A stretch of DNA of 15,490 nt from CAIURC01 sp043777315. Lineage in GTDB: Bacteria > Verrucomicrobiota > Verrucomicrobiia > Chthoniobacterales > Chthoniobacteraceae. The notes under the pieces were generated by a model. The model was not told where the DNA came from and ran no database searches. It was given only the letters and a program-made list of their open reading frames with translations. The translations under genes were made by a program, and so were the position numbers. The stretch spans positions 1 through 15,490 of the forward strand of contig JAYVPW010000165.1 of the NCBI GenBank assembly GCA_043777315.1, read 5' to 3'. Numbering within the stretch: the first letter of the stretch is position 1; every line of letters begins with the position of its first letter. Positions 1 to 7,370 of the stretch are shown in pieces.

Positions 1-9
1 TGAAGGCGG

Positions 10-84
10 CAGCTCCCCTGCGGGAGCGGCTGCGCTTCGGCTCGCTACGCTCGCCTTCGCTCCGCCGCTCCCGCAGGGGAGCTG
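10..84. repeat. Strong palindrome with 21-bp perfect arms
   Basis: The arms at 10-30 and 64-84 are exact reverse complements (core agctcccctgcgggagcgg), separated by a 33-base GC-rich loop containing two direct gctcgc copies. It resembles the dispersed REP-like intergenic palindromes of high-GC bacteria. It could fold as an RNA hairpin and stop transcription, but has no T-tract. The reading frame of the following protein stays open straight through it from base 2. Confidence 0.75.
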
Positions 85-88
85 GGCA

Positions 89-529
89 TTGCGAAGGAAG
101 AGCAATTTACAGAAAAACTTTTACACCCCCTACACGAAGTCCACGGATTCGGTGGTCATTTACTCGAGATGCGGACTGCTTGATTCCAGCACCGACGGAC
201 GGGCCTACCAACCATTAGTTGTTCGGTATGCCAGTCAGGAAGTGCCACGGCCAGAGTATCATTCGCTCGCACCTTTCGTATTCAAGGATACTACGTTCAG
301 TTTCGAGAATGAGGTGCGTCTAATCTCTGTAGGCGGGCTAGAGGAGGAGGCTGAGGTTCACCGAACGCTGCCAATCCGGCCTGATGAGTTGATTTTAAAA
401 GTCTACACGAATCCGGCAGCTTCAAGGCGTTTTCGGCGTCGAGTAGAAGCCCTCTGTAGGAAGCACCTTTCTTTCCTACGGCCAAATCGATCTTCCTTGG
501 ACGCAAGGATCGCGAGCAGTCGTTCTTGA
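89..529 (+). CDS. DUF2971-like protein, C-terminal part (truncated or 5' end outside window)
   Basis: The 146 residues match, from memory, the C-terminal half of DUF2971-type proteins, a poorly characterised family. Seen in the sequence: residues 61-78 hold the conserved strand with Lys65 and a FENEVRL motif (Glu73, Glu75, Arg77), and residues 101-110 (LILKVYTNPA) match the family's closing strand before a terminal helix. The N-terminal half that usually carries the tyrosine/tryptophan-rich and NDPxE-like motifs is absent. The TTG at 89 lies just outside the right arm of the palindrome and has no ribosome binding site, while the frame is open back to base 2, so either the gene begins upstream and was interrupted by the palindrome or this is a remnant. 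Base use is less GC-rich than the housekeeping genes. Function unknown; family call moderate. Confidence 0.5.
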   Translation: MRRKSNLQKNFYTPYTKSTDSVVIYSRCGLLDSSTDGRAYQPLVVRYASQEVPRPEYHSLAPFVFKDTTFSFENEVRLISVGGLEEEAEVHRTLPIRPDELILKVYTNPAASRRFRRRVEALCRKHLSFLRPNRSSLDARIASSRS

Positions 530-546
530 CGGTTATTACGGTGACT

Positions 547-771
547 TCACACGGCCACCGGCACCGTCACCAGCGCCGTGCGTTTCGGCAGCGGACGTTT
601 GCGATGCTGGCTCTCTGCAATCTCTTCCGCGACGAGGCGTGAGAGTTCGCGATAGACTTTTTGCTCGTCGGCACCGTGGCAGATGCCGCCGATGAAGAGG
701 TCGGGACAGTAGCCGACATAGAGTTGGTCGGGCTCGGTCCATTGCACGAATTTGAGGTAGTCGGCTTTCAT
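547..771 (-). CDS. hicB: HicB-family antitoxin (first pair)
   Basis: This 74-residue protein has the short HicB form: an N-terminal strand (KFVQWTEPDQLYVGYCPDL) corresponding to the partial RNase-H-like fold, the glycine/cysteine turn GGICHGADE, then a helix (VYRELSRLVAEEIAE). No C-terminal DNA-binding domain is visible, so autoregulation may be weak or need a longer partner complex. Its ATG (771-769) overlaps the stop of the upstream hicA in an ATGA, so the two are translationally coupled, with toxin first as in many hicAB loci. HicB normally binds and blocks the HicA mRNA interferase in the cytoplasm. The gene ends 17 bp from the convergent DUF2971-like gene. Identification rests on pattern and neighbour. 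Confidence 0.78.
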   Translation of the reverse strand: MKADYLKFVQWTEPDQLYVGYCPDLFIGGICHGADEQKVYRELSRLVAEEIAESQHRKRPLPKRTALVTVPVAV

Positions 772-968
772 GGTCGGACTTCGCGGGTGGCGGTTTTGAC
801 GATTTTTTCTTGGTAATGCTGGGCGTCGGATCCGCTCGCTCCGCTGAGGATGACCTTACGCGGTGAGCGGGGATGGGCAAACTTGCGATGACTCCCTTTG
901 CCGCCGCTTTCGATTCGCCAACCGGCTTTTTCCAAGTCGGCAATCAGTTCGCGAATCTTCCGGGGCAC
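768..968 (-). CDS. hicA: HicA-family mRNA interferase toxin (first pair)
   Basis: A 66-residue protein with the compact double-stranded-RNA-binding-like HicA fold: helix (IRELIADLEKAGW), strand, then GGKGSHRKF with the conserved catalytic His27, and a C-terminal helix (AQHYQEKIVKTA). HicA cleaves mRNA without needing the ribosome and is neutralised by HicB. I chose the GTG at 968-966 because the conserved sequence starts there (MPRKIREL); longer readings add an arginine/proline-rich tail with no family match. No clear Shine-Dalgarno sequence is seen. The gene is divergent from cstA, 94 bp away, so the two promoters must share that gap. Confidence 0.82.
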   Translation of the reverse strand: MPRKIRELIADLEKAGWRIESGGKGSHRKFAHPRSPRKVILSGASGSDAQHYQEKIVKTATREVRP

Positions 969-1044
969 GGGTGGAGAGTGGCGAAGCAAGGGCGGCTGAA
1001 GCAAGCGTTGCGGCGTCGCGATCAGGATTGAATTTTCGCGCTCT

Positions 1045-1062
1045 CGCGGGCACACACCCGCG
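1045..1062 (+). promoter_or_regulatory. GC hairpin abutting the cstA start codon
   Basis: cgcggg (1045-1050) pairs perfectly with cccgcg (1057-1062) around a six-base loop, and the GTG start of cstA follows at 1063. The hairpin occupies where a Shine-Dalgarno sequence would be, and none is otherwise visible. It may restrict translation initiation; this is inference from position only. Confidence 0.3.
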
Positions 1063-3405
1063 GTGAAAAAGTTCCTCTTCGCTCTGCTCTGGCTCGGTGT
1101 CGCGGTGCTCGGGGCGGGGGCTTATGCGACGATCGCGACGCATCGGAGTGAGCCGGTGAACTCAGGGTTCATCCTCGTCGCGGCGCTTTGCACGTATGCC
1201 ATCGGCTACCGGTTTTATGCGAAGTGGATCGCGACCAAGGTGCTGGTGCTCGATGAGCGGCGGGCGACGCCGTGCGAGGTGCATGATGATGGGAAGGACT
1301 TTGTGCGGACGAATAAGTGGATCGTGTTCGGGCATCACTTTGCCGCGATCTCGGGGCCGGGGCCGCTGGTGGGGCCGGTGCTCGCGGCGCAGTTCGGCTA
1401 CCTGCCGGGGACGCTCTGGATCTTGATCGGCGTGGTGCTCGGCGGGGCGGTGCAGGATTTCGTGATCCTCTTTTCCTCGATCCGGCGCGATGGGAAATCG
1501 CTCGCGCAAATGGTGCGCGACGAACTGACGCCGGCCGCCGGAGTGATCGGCGTGATCGCGATTCTTTCGATCATGATCATCCTGCTCGCGGTGCTGGCGC
1601 TCGTTGTCGTGAACGCGCTCGCGGAAAGTCCGTGGGGCGTTTTCACGGTCGCGGCCACGATCCCGATCGCGCTGCTGATGGGCGGATATCTGCGCTGGGT
1701 GCGCGTGGGGAAAGTGCTCGAGGGCTCGATCTTCGGCGTCGCGCTGCTGCTGCTCGCGGTGTGGGGCGGGCAGTATGTCCATGCGTCGCCGACGTGGTCC
1801 GTGGTCTTCACGCAGACGGACAAAGTGCTCGCGTGGAGCATCCTTTTTTACGCGCTCGCAGCGAGTGTGCTGCCGGTCTGGCTGCTGCTCGCGCCGCGCG
1901 ATTATCTGAGCACGTTCATGAAGCTCGGGACGATCTTCGCGCTCGCGCTCGGGGTCTTTTTGGTGCTGCCGGATTTGAAGATGCCGGCGCTCACGCAGTT
2001 CGTGGACGGCTCGGGACCGGTGGTGCCGGGGAGCGTGTTTCCGTTCTGTTTCATCACGATCGCGTGCGGGGCGATCAGTGGTTTTCACACGCTCATCGCG
2101 AGCGGGATCACGCCGAAGATCATCACGCGGGAAAGCTACGCAAAGCCGATCGGCTACGGCGCGATGTGCCTCGAATCGCTCGTCGCGATCATGGCGATGA
2201 TCGCCGCCTGCACGCTCGATCCCGGCGTTTATCTCAGCATGAACGTGAAGGTCTCCGGCGCGGATGCGGCCGCGATCGCGGCGAATACGGTCGCGCAGGT
2301 CAGCGCGTACGGGCCGGTCTTTCACGTCACCGCCGAGCAGATGCAGACGCTCGCGACGACGGTCCACGAGCACTCGCTTTTCGGCCGCACCGGCGGCGCG
2401 GCGACGCTCGCCGTCGGCATGGCAAATATCTTCGCGCGCATGTTTGGGAATTCGCTCGTCGGCGTCTGGTACCACTTCGCGCTCATGTTCGAGGCGCTCT
2501 TCATCCTCACCACGCTCGACGCCGGGACGCGGGTCGGACGCTATCTTTTGCAGGACGCGCTCGGCCATGTCTGGAAGCCGCTCGGCGACACGCGCAGCAT
2601 CTTCGCGAACATCTTCGCGAGCGCGCTCGTCGTCGCCGCGTGGGGATATTTTCTGATCAAAGCGGTGCATGATCCCGACGGCGGAATCAAGGCGCTCTGG
2701 CCGATTTTCGGCATCGCGAATCAACTCCTCGCCGCCGTCGCGCTCTGTCTCGGCACGACGATCCTGCTGAAAATTCAGCTCAAAGATCCCGAGAAACCGC
2801 GCCCCGGAATCGTGCTGGTGACGCTGCTTCCTCTGGTCTGGCTGCTCGCGGTGACCACGACCGCAGCATTGGAGAAAATCGGACACAGCAACCCGAAGAT
2901 CGGCTTTCTGGCAGCGGCCAACGCCGTCGAGGGGAAACTGCCAGCACTCGAAAACGCGGTCGCGAAGGCTCTCGTGGCGGGCGAATCCGCCGGGATTGGC
3001 GCGGCCGAAAAAGCGTTGAAATCCGCGCGGGCGCAGCGCTTCAACATGCGCCTCGATGCCGCGGTGACCGGCACTTTTCTCGCGCTCGTCGCCGCCATTC
3101 TCGCGATCAGCCTCCGCGAATGGACCCTTTTGATCACTCGGCAAAAAGCCGCGAAGCTGCACGAAACCGCCCCGGTCTGGCTGCCGCCCGGCTCATTCGA
3201 ACCGGAGCCATCCGCGCTCGGTGCGCTCGGCGCGATCGGCCTCAGTCTCGCGCTTTTGAAAGAGGTCTCCGGCGAAGCAGCGATCGACCGCGCGCAAGCC
3301 ATCGCCGCCTGCGAATGCGCGCAGCCGCCGAGCTCGCGCGGCCGGCAAAATGTCTATCTCACCGCGACCGACCGCCGCTTCACCGGCGTGAATCGCTGTT
3401 GCTGA
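1063..3405 (+). CDS. cstA: Carbon starvation protein CstA with C-terminal YbdD/YjiX (DUF466)-like fusion
   Basis: A 780-residue polytopic inner-membrane transporter. CstA/BtsT proteins import peptides and/or pyruvate during carbon starvation. Seen: N-terminal membrane helix (residues 5-25), the family signature HHFAAISGPGPLVGPVLAAQ from His91, the VLPVWLLLAPRDYLSTF segment, and DAGTRVGRYLLQD and LWPIFGIANQLLAA near the end of the core. The GTG start fits the E. coli CstA N-terminus without gap. E. coli CstA is about 700 residues. The extra tail (about 727-780) begins with LLKEVSGEAAIDRA and ends with RRFTGVNRCC, matching the small YbdD/YjiX partner, which is normally a separate gene just downstream and ends in Arg-Cys-Cys. 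I infer a natural fusion, and no separate ybdD follows. The DUF466 part is shorter than usual. The transporter call is very secure, the fusion likely. Confidence 0.95.
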   Translation: MKKFLFALLWLGVAVLGAGAYATIATHRSEPVNSGFILVAALCTYAIGYRFYAKWIATKVLVLDERRATPCEVHDDGKDFVRTNKWIVFGHHFAAISGPGPLVGPVLAAQFGYLPGTLWILIGVVLGGAVQDFVILFSSIRRDGKSLAQMVRDELTPAAGVIGVIAILSIMIILLAVLALVVVNALAESPWGVFTVAATIPIALLMGGYLRWVRVGKVLEGSIFGVALLLLAVWGGQYVHASPTWSVVFTQTDKVLAWSILFYALAASVLPVWLLLAPRDYLSTFMKLGTIFALALGVFLVLPDLKMPALTQFVDGSGPVVPGSVFPFCFITIACGAISGFHTLIASGITPKIITRESYAKPIGYGAMCLESLVAIMAMIAACTLDPGVYLSMNVKVSGADAAAIAANTVAQVSAYGPVFHVTAEQMQTLATTVHEHSLFGRTGGAATLAVGMANIFARMFGNSLVGVWYHFALMFEALFILTTLDAGTRVGRYLLQDALGHVWKPLGDTRSIFANIFASALVVAAWGYFLIKAVHDPDGGIKALWPIFGIANQLLAAVALCLGTTILLKIQLKDPEKPRPGIVLVTLLPLVWLLAVTTTAALEKIGHSNPKIGFLAAANAVEGKLPALENAVAKALVAGESAGIGAAEKALKSARAQRFNMRLDAAVTGTFLALVAAILAISLREWTLLITRQKAAKLHETAPVWLPPGSFEPEPSALGALGAIGLSLALLKEVSGEAAIDRAQAIAACECAQPPSSRGRQNVYLTATDRRFTGVNRCC

Positions 3406-3426
3406 ATCGCGCGGTGCGGCGGGAAA

Positions 3427-3588
3427 TCCGGGTAGCGCACTCGTCCCGAGTGCTGGTCGCGGCGTCCCGCCGCGACGGACTTTTCAAAACGATGCGGGTT
3501 CGGAAAGCGTCCGGACTGCACAAGCGCCAGGAAAGTTCGTTTCGGCGGGACGCCGAAACCAGCACTCGGGACGAGTGCGCTACCCGGA
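3427..3588. repeat. Inverted pair of REP-like palindromic units
   Basis: Bases 3427-3457 are an exact 31-bp reverse complement of 3558-3588, and a further 13 bp pairs inside (3460-3472 with 3543-3555). Each unit itself contains two small stem-loops: gcactcg-tcc-cgagtgc, and tcgcggcg-tcc-cgccgcga at 3457-3475 (tttcggcg-gga-cgccgaaa at 3540-3558 in the other unit). This resembles a BIME-type dispersed repeat. It sits between the convergent ends of cstA and the DUF4142 gene and could end transcription from both sides. Confidence 0.8.
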
Positions 3589-3618
3589 CTTGGAGCCGCG
3601 TGCGCGACTTCGAGGAAA

Positions 3619-4359
3619 TCAAGGCGCGACGGGCGCGGGCGCGTTGTTGCGGAAGCCGGGCACCTTGTCGCTGCGCACCGAGGTCCCACTCATTTTGTTG
3701 ACCAGGAGAAGCTTCTCTTTGGCCATCGGCAGGCCGACCCCGACGAAGGATTTGATCTCGCTGTCTTTGGTCTGCTGCGCGCTTTCATAGTTCGAAAGGG
3801 CGCGCTGATTCGCGGCGACGATCTCTTCCATCAGCGCCTTGTCGAACTTCGGCCCGGTCAAGGATTCCAGCTTTTTCGCGAGCGATTTTTTTGCGGCGGG
3901 TTCGGCCTCCGGGATCGTGATTCCTTTCATCCCGGCGAGGCGCGAGAGTTTCTTGTTCTCGTCGGCCTGCGTGGAGGAAAGCACGTCGCCCATCGCCTTC
4001 ACCTGCTCCGTCGCGGCGCGAGTCTTGGCGAGGTCGCCGAGGTAAAGTTGCACGCGCCCGTTTTCGATGGCGCTCGTGAGAAAGAGCAAATCGCGCCCGC
4101 TGATGTCGCTGGAAATGAGCGCGGTATTTTTGCCCACACCGCCCGGCGACGGCGTCGCGGGAGCCGGCGTAGCAACCGGCGGAGGGGCGCCTTGCGGCGT
4201 CGCGGGCGTCGTGGCGACGGGCGCGGGTGCCGGTGATTTCGCGGCGGCGGCGGGGGTCGCGACCGGTGTCGCGGACGGGGTGGGTTTGGCGTTCTGCGCG
4301 GCGATGAGTCCGGCGGCGATCACGCTGCAAACGAGCACAGTGACGAGTGGTTTTTTCAT
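3619..4359 (-). CDS. Secreted DUF4142-domain protein
   Basis: A 246-residue protein with an N-terminal signal peptide (MKKPLVTVLVCSVIAAGLIAA, probable cleavage near residue 21; Cys11 lacks a proper lipobox), a proline/alanine/threonine-rich linker to about residue 75, then a DUF4142 domain (about 88-226). Typical family features are the opening helix DLLFLTSAIENGRVQLYLGDLA, the pattern AMGDVLSSTQADENKKLSRLAGMKGI, and the helix FDKALMEEIVAANQRALSNYE. DUF4142 is a four-helix, ferritin-like fold of unknown biochemical role, usually periplasmic or outer-membrane associated. It starts 12 bases after gatB on the same strand, so the two may share a transcript, though a functional link is not evident. 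No good ribosome binding site is seen. Confidence 0.82.
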   Translation of the reverse strand: MKKPLVTVLVCSVIAAGLIAAQNAKPTPSATPVATPAAAAKSPAPAPVATTPATPQGAPPPVATPAPATPSPGGVGKNTALISSDISGRDLLFLTSAIENGRVQLYLGDLAKTRAATEQVKAMGDVLSSTQADENKKLSRLAGMKGITIPEAEPAAKKSLAKKLESLTGPKFDKALMEEIVAANQRALSNYESAQQTKDSEIKSFVGVGLPMAKEKLLLVNKMSGTSVRSDKVPGFRNNAPAPVAP

Positions 4360-4371
4360 GGTTCGGGAGGG

Positions 4372-5838
4372 CTAGTTGGAAAGTTTGGCAACGAGGATTT
4401 CGCTGACCACCACCGGGTTGGCTTTGCCTTGCGAGAGTTTCATGACCTGCCCCTTGATGGAGTTGATCGCCTGCAATTTGCCAGCTTTGTATTCGGCCAC
4501 GGCCTTGGCACTGGCGGCGATCGCCTGGTCGCAGAGCGCCTCGATCGCGCCGCTGTCGCTCTCCTGTGCGAAGCCTTCGCGCTGGATGATCTCTTCCACG
4601 CTGTCAGCTCCGTGCCCGCCACTAAACCATCTCCCGAAGACAAGATTCATTTGGTTACCGCTGAGTTCTCCTCGCACTCTTTTGTTTGTAAGGTCCGCTA
4701 GTCCTTCAGGCGTGATGCGAGGACAATCTTGAAGCGTCTTCCCGAGAGTTCGAAGGTTTCCCAGCAATTGGTTGATTACGACGTTCGCAAAAATCTTCGT
4801 GTCCTCCGCGCGCGGCGCTCCCTGATCGAACCAAGCGGCCAGCGCCGCGTCAGCAACGAGCACATTGGCGTCGTATTCCGTCACGCCATATTCGCGGACG
4901 AACCTTTCCCGCTTTGCTCCCGGCAACTCGGGCACACGGGTGCGGACCTCGTCGATGAAGACGCGCGTATCCACGGGCAACAGGTCGGGGTCGGGGAAAT
5001 AGCGGTAATCGTGCGACGATTCTTTCACGCGCATTTGAAAGGTCTGGCCGCTCGCGTCGTCCCATCGCCGCGTCGATTGCACGAGCTTTTCGCCGCGCTG
5101 GAGCGCCTCGGTCTGGCGCTCGATTTCGTACGCCACGGCGCGGCGCACACCGCTGATCGAGTTCATGTTTTTGATCTCGATTTTCGTCCCGAGTTCCGCC
5201 TGCCCTTCCGGCCGCACGGAGACGTTGCAGTCGCAGCGCATCTGCCCTTTTTCCATGTCGGCATCGGAGACGCCGCCGTACACGAGGAGCTGCTGGAGCG
5301 CGGTCAAATAGGCGAACGCTTCCTCCGGCGTTTCGATCTCGGGCTCGCTGACAATCTCCATCAGTGGCGTGCCGGCGCGGTTGAAATCGATCCCGCTCGT
5401 CTCGCCGAAATGCGTGCTTTTCGCGACGTCCTCCTCGAGGTGAATGCGCGTCAATTTCACCGCCTTGCCGGGATGCGCGATGCTCTTTTGCACGTCTTTC
5501 GGATACGCGAATTCGTGCAGCGGCACCGCACCGCCGACGCAGATCGGCTGGTCGAATTGCGTGATCTGGTAGTTCTTCGGCATGTCCGGGTAGAAGTAAT
5601 TCTTCCGGTCGAATTTGCAGATCGCCGGGACTTCGCAGCCGAGCATCAGCCCCGCGAGCGCGGTCATTTTCAACGCCTCGCCATTCATCACCGGGAGCGC
5701 GCCGGGGAAGCCGAGACAGACCGGGCACGTGTGCGTATTCGGCTCCGCGCCGAACTCGACGGGGCACGCGCAGAACATCTTGCTGCGTGTCTTCAACTGG
5801 ACGTGGACCTCGAGCCCGATGGTGGGGATGTAGTTCAT
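4372..5838 (-). CDS. gatB: Asp-tRNA(Asn)/Glu-tRNA(Gln) amidotransferase subunit B
   Basis: This 488-residue subunit binds misacylated Glu-tRNA(Gln) or Asp-tRNA(Asn) and, with GatA and GatC, converts it to the amide form in the cytoplasm. Seen: N-terminal IGLEVHVQL, a zinc-type cysteine set (Cys23, Cys25, Cys38, Cys41), DFNRAGTPLMEIVSEPEI, the KIEIKNMNS motif, YRYFPDPDL, and a C-terminal YqeY-like helical domain ending AGKLQAINSIKGQVMKLSQGK. I chose the ATG at 5838 because GGGGA lies five bases upstream and the family N-terminus begins there; an upstream GTG (5892) adds 18 unrelated residues. gatA and gatC are not in the window. Bases about 4621-4800 (residues about 347-405) are markedly AT-richer than the rest of the gene, though the protein aligns normally. 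Confidence 0.97.
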   Translation of the reverse strand: MNYIPTIGLEVHVQLKTRSKMFCACPVEFGAEPNTHTCPVCLGFPGALPVMNGEALKMTALAGLMLGCEVPAICKFDRKNYFYPDMPKNYQITQFDQPICVGGAVPLHEFAYPKDVQKSIAHPGKAVKLTRIHLEEDVAKSTHFGETSGIDFNRAGTPLMEIVSEPEIETPEEAFAYLTALQQLLVYGGVSDADMEKGQMRCDCNVSVRPEGQAELGTKIEIKNMNSISGVRRAVAYEIERQTEALQRGEKLVQSTRRWDDASGQTFQMRVKESSHDYRYFPDPDLLPVDTRVFIDEVRTRVPELPGAKRERFVREYGVTEYDANVLVADAALAAWFDQGAPRAEDTKIFANVVINQLLGNLRTLGKTLQDCPRITPEGLADLTNKRVRGELSGNQMNLVFGRWFSGGHGADSVEEIIQREGFAQESDSGAIEALCDQAIAASAKAVAEYKAGKLQAINSIKGQVMKLSQGKANPVVVSEILVAKLSN

Positions 5839-5991
5839 GAAGTCCCCGCAGAAGACAGCAAAACGCCTCGCGGGGAGAACTCCAAACTTCACCGCGCCAC
5901 CCGGATTTTCGCCCGACCAAAGAGCGCCCGCCCACCAGCCCGCCTCATTTCGCCCGCAAACACCTCTCCACCAGCCGACCCCACCCGCGCC

Positions 5992-6393
5992 CTATTTATA
6001 CGGCGACCAAAACTCCGCTGGCGCCACATTCTGCAGCTCCTCGAACGTGGCCGGGTCCACCTTCGGCGTCACATCCGACACGAACGGCGTGAACGTGTGC
6101 CCGAGCAAATCGAGGCCTTGGTAATACAGCGGCGTGTCCGTCGGCTTCATGTATTTCTGGATATCCGCGAGCGTCGCGATGTCGCCGGGCTTTTTGGCGT
6201 TATCCGCCGTCCACACGACCATCGCGTGATCGATGATGCGCAGGTCGTTCAGAATGCGTGTCGCCTGCGCGCGTTTGCGGGCGCGGATGTAATTCGGCAG
6301 GCCGAGCGAGGCGAGGATCGCGATGATGGCGACGACGATCATGATTTCCGCGAGCGTGAAGCCGCGGCGGGATTTGGAAGTGGTAAGTTTCAT
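5992..6393 (-). CDS. Type IV pilin-like / type II secretion pseudopilin
   Basis: A 133-residue prepilin-like protein. The leader MKLTTSKSRRG is followed by FTLAEIMIVVAIIAILASLGLPNY: cleavage by prepilin peptidase is expected between Gly11 and Phe12, with the conserved Glu at mature position 5 (Glu16) and one membrane helix (about 12-32). The rest (RARKRAQATRILNDLRIIDHAMVVW onward) is the short soluble domain common in Verrucomicrobiota and Planctomycetota, where many lone copies occur. It may be a minor pseudopilin of a type II secretion or type IV pilus machine, but no other machinery gene is nearby, so the assigned role is only generic. Start is the ATG giving the leader; the longer reading upstream has no pilin sequence. 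It is divergent from panC and 153 bp upstream of gatB. Confidence 0.85.
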   Translation of the reverse strand: MKLTTSKSRRGFTLAEIMIVVAIIAILASLGLPNYIRARKRAQATRILNDLRIIDHAMVVWTADNAKKPGDIATLADIQKYMKPTDTPLYYQGLDLLGHTFTPFVSDVTPKVDPATFEELQNVAPAEFWSPYK

Positions 6394-6507
6394 TCGGGGA
6401 GGATGCCGCCGCTGCATGAGCAATCGTCGTTCCACGTTTATTGAAATTACAAGACTCCCTCGACCCATCCGCTCGCTTGCCCGTCGCGGGGTTTGCCGGT
6501 AATCGGG

Positions 6508-7362
6508 ATGCCCGCTTTGAAAACCACCCGTTCCCTCAGCGCGGCCACGCGGCTCAGCGCAGCCGCTGGGCGGCCCGTCGTGCTCGTCCCGACGATGGGC
6601 GCGCTGCATCGCGGCCACGGCGCGCTCATCCGCCACGCGCGCGAGCTAGCCGGGCCGGACGGCTTCATCGTCGTCAGTCTTTTTGTGAATCCCACGCAGT
6701 TCGGGCCGGATGAAGACTTCACCCGCTACCCTCGCGCCTTCCCGGCGGATCGGACTTTGTGCGAAAGGGAGGGCACCGACCTGCTTTTCGCCCCTTCCGC
6801 AGAGGCCATGTATCCCGGCGGCTTCTCCACCTTCATCGAAGAAACGAGCCTCAGCACCCGCCTCTGCGGCGCGTCGCGGCCCGGACATTTCCGCGGCGTC
6901 TGCACCGTCGTCGCGAAGCTCTTCCAGATCGTCCGCCCCGACTTCGCCGTCTTCGGGCTGAAGGACTTCCAGCAGTGCGCCGTCATCCGCCGCATGGTCC
7001 GCGACCTCGCCCTCCCGGTCCGCATCGTCGCCGCGCCGACCGTCCGCGAGCCCGACGGCCTCGCCCTCAGCTCGCGCAACCAATACCTCTCCCCCGCCGA
7101 GCGCGCCCAGGCCCCCATCCTCCGCCGCGCCCTCCTCGCCGCGCGCGATGCCTTTCGCACCGGCGAGACGCGTCCGGCAAAACTGCGAGCCCTCGCCCTC
7201 CGCATCCTCGCCACCGCTCCGCTCGCCCGCCTCGACTACCTCGATCTCGCCCACGCCGACACCCTCGCACCCGTCACCGTCGCCACCGCGCGCCGCACCG
7301 TCCTCCTCGCCGCCGTCTTCTTCGGGAAAACGCGCCTCATCGACAACCTCGTCATCGATTAG
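6508..7362 (+). CDS. panC: Pantoate--beta-alanine ligase
   Basis: A 284-residue cytoplasmic enzyme that condenses pantoate and beta-alanine with ATP, the last step of pantothenate (vitamin B5, CoA precursor) synthesis. Seen: PTMGALHRGH (28-37) with the HxGH nucleotide-binding motif, SLFVNPTQFGPDEDFTRYPR, GHFRGVCTVVAKLF, FGLKDFQQ (the usual motif is FGEKDxQQ, so Glu is replaced by Leu here), and SSRNQYLS, the KMSKS-like loop. Length is typical. I chose the ATG at 6508; a TTG five codons earlier is possible and neither has a clear ribosome binding site. nadB follows on the same strand after 110 bp that includes a palindromic element, so co-transcription is possible. panB and panD are not in the window. 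Confidence 0.96.
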   Translation: MPALKTTRSLSAATRLSAAAGRPVVLVPTMGALHRGHGALIRHARELAGPDGFIVVSLFVNPTQFGPDEDFTRYPRAFPADRTLCEREGTDLLFAPSAEAMYPGGFSTFIEETSLSTRLCGASRPGHFRGVCTVVAKLFQIVRPDFAVFGLKDFQQCAVIRRMVRDLALPVRIVAAPTVREPDGLALSSRNQYLSPAERAQAPILRRALLAARDAFRTGETRPAKLRALALRILATAPLARLDYLDLAHADTLAPVTVATARRTVLLAAVFFGKTRLIDNLVID

Positions 7363-7370
7363 CCCGCCAG

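Noticed and set aside
1162..3162. Long minus-strand ORF (666 codons) opposite cstA
   Set aside because: Arg/Asp/His-rich shadow of a clearly conserved membrane protein; no family features.
3400..3405. TGA after the CstA RCC end being read as selenocysteine
   Set aside because: Selenoprotein members of the small partner family have Sec in place of one of the two terminal Cys; here both are TGT/TGC and the TGA is the expected stop, with no SECIS-like need.
5839..5892. Longer gatB start at GTG 5892
   Set aside because: Adds 18 residues without family match; the ATG at 5838 has a GGGGA five bases upstream.
4729..6444. Plus-strand 571-codon ORF across gatB and the pilin gene
   Set aside because: Antisense to two recognisable genes; composition typical of GC-rich shadow frames.
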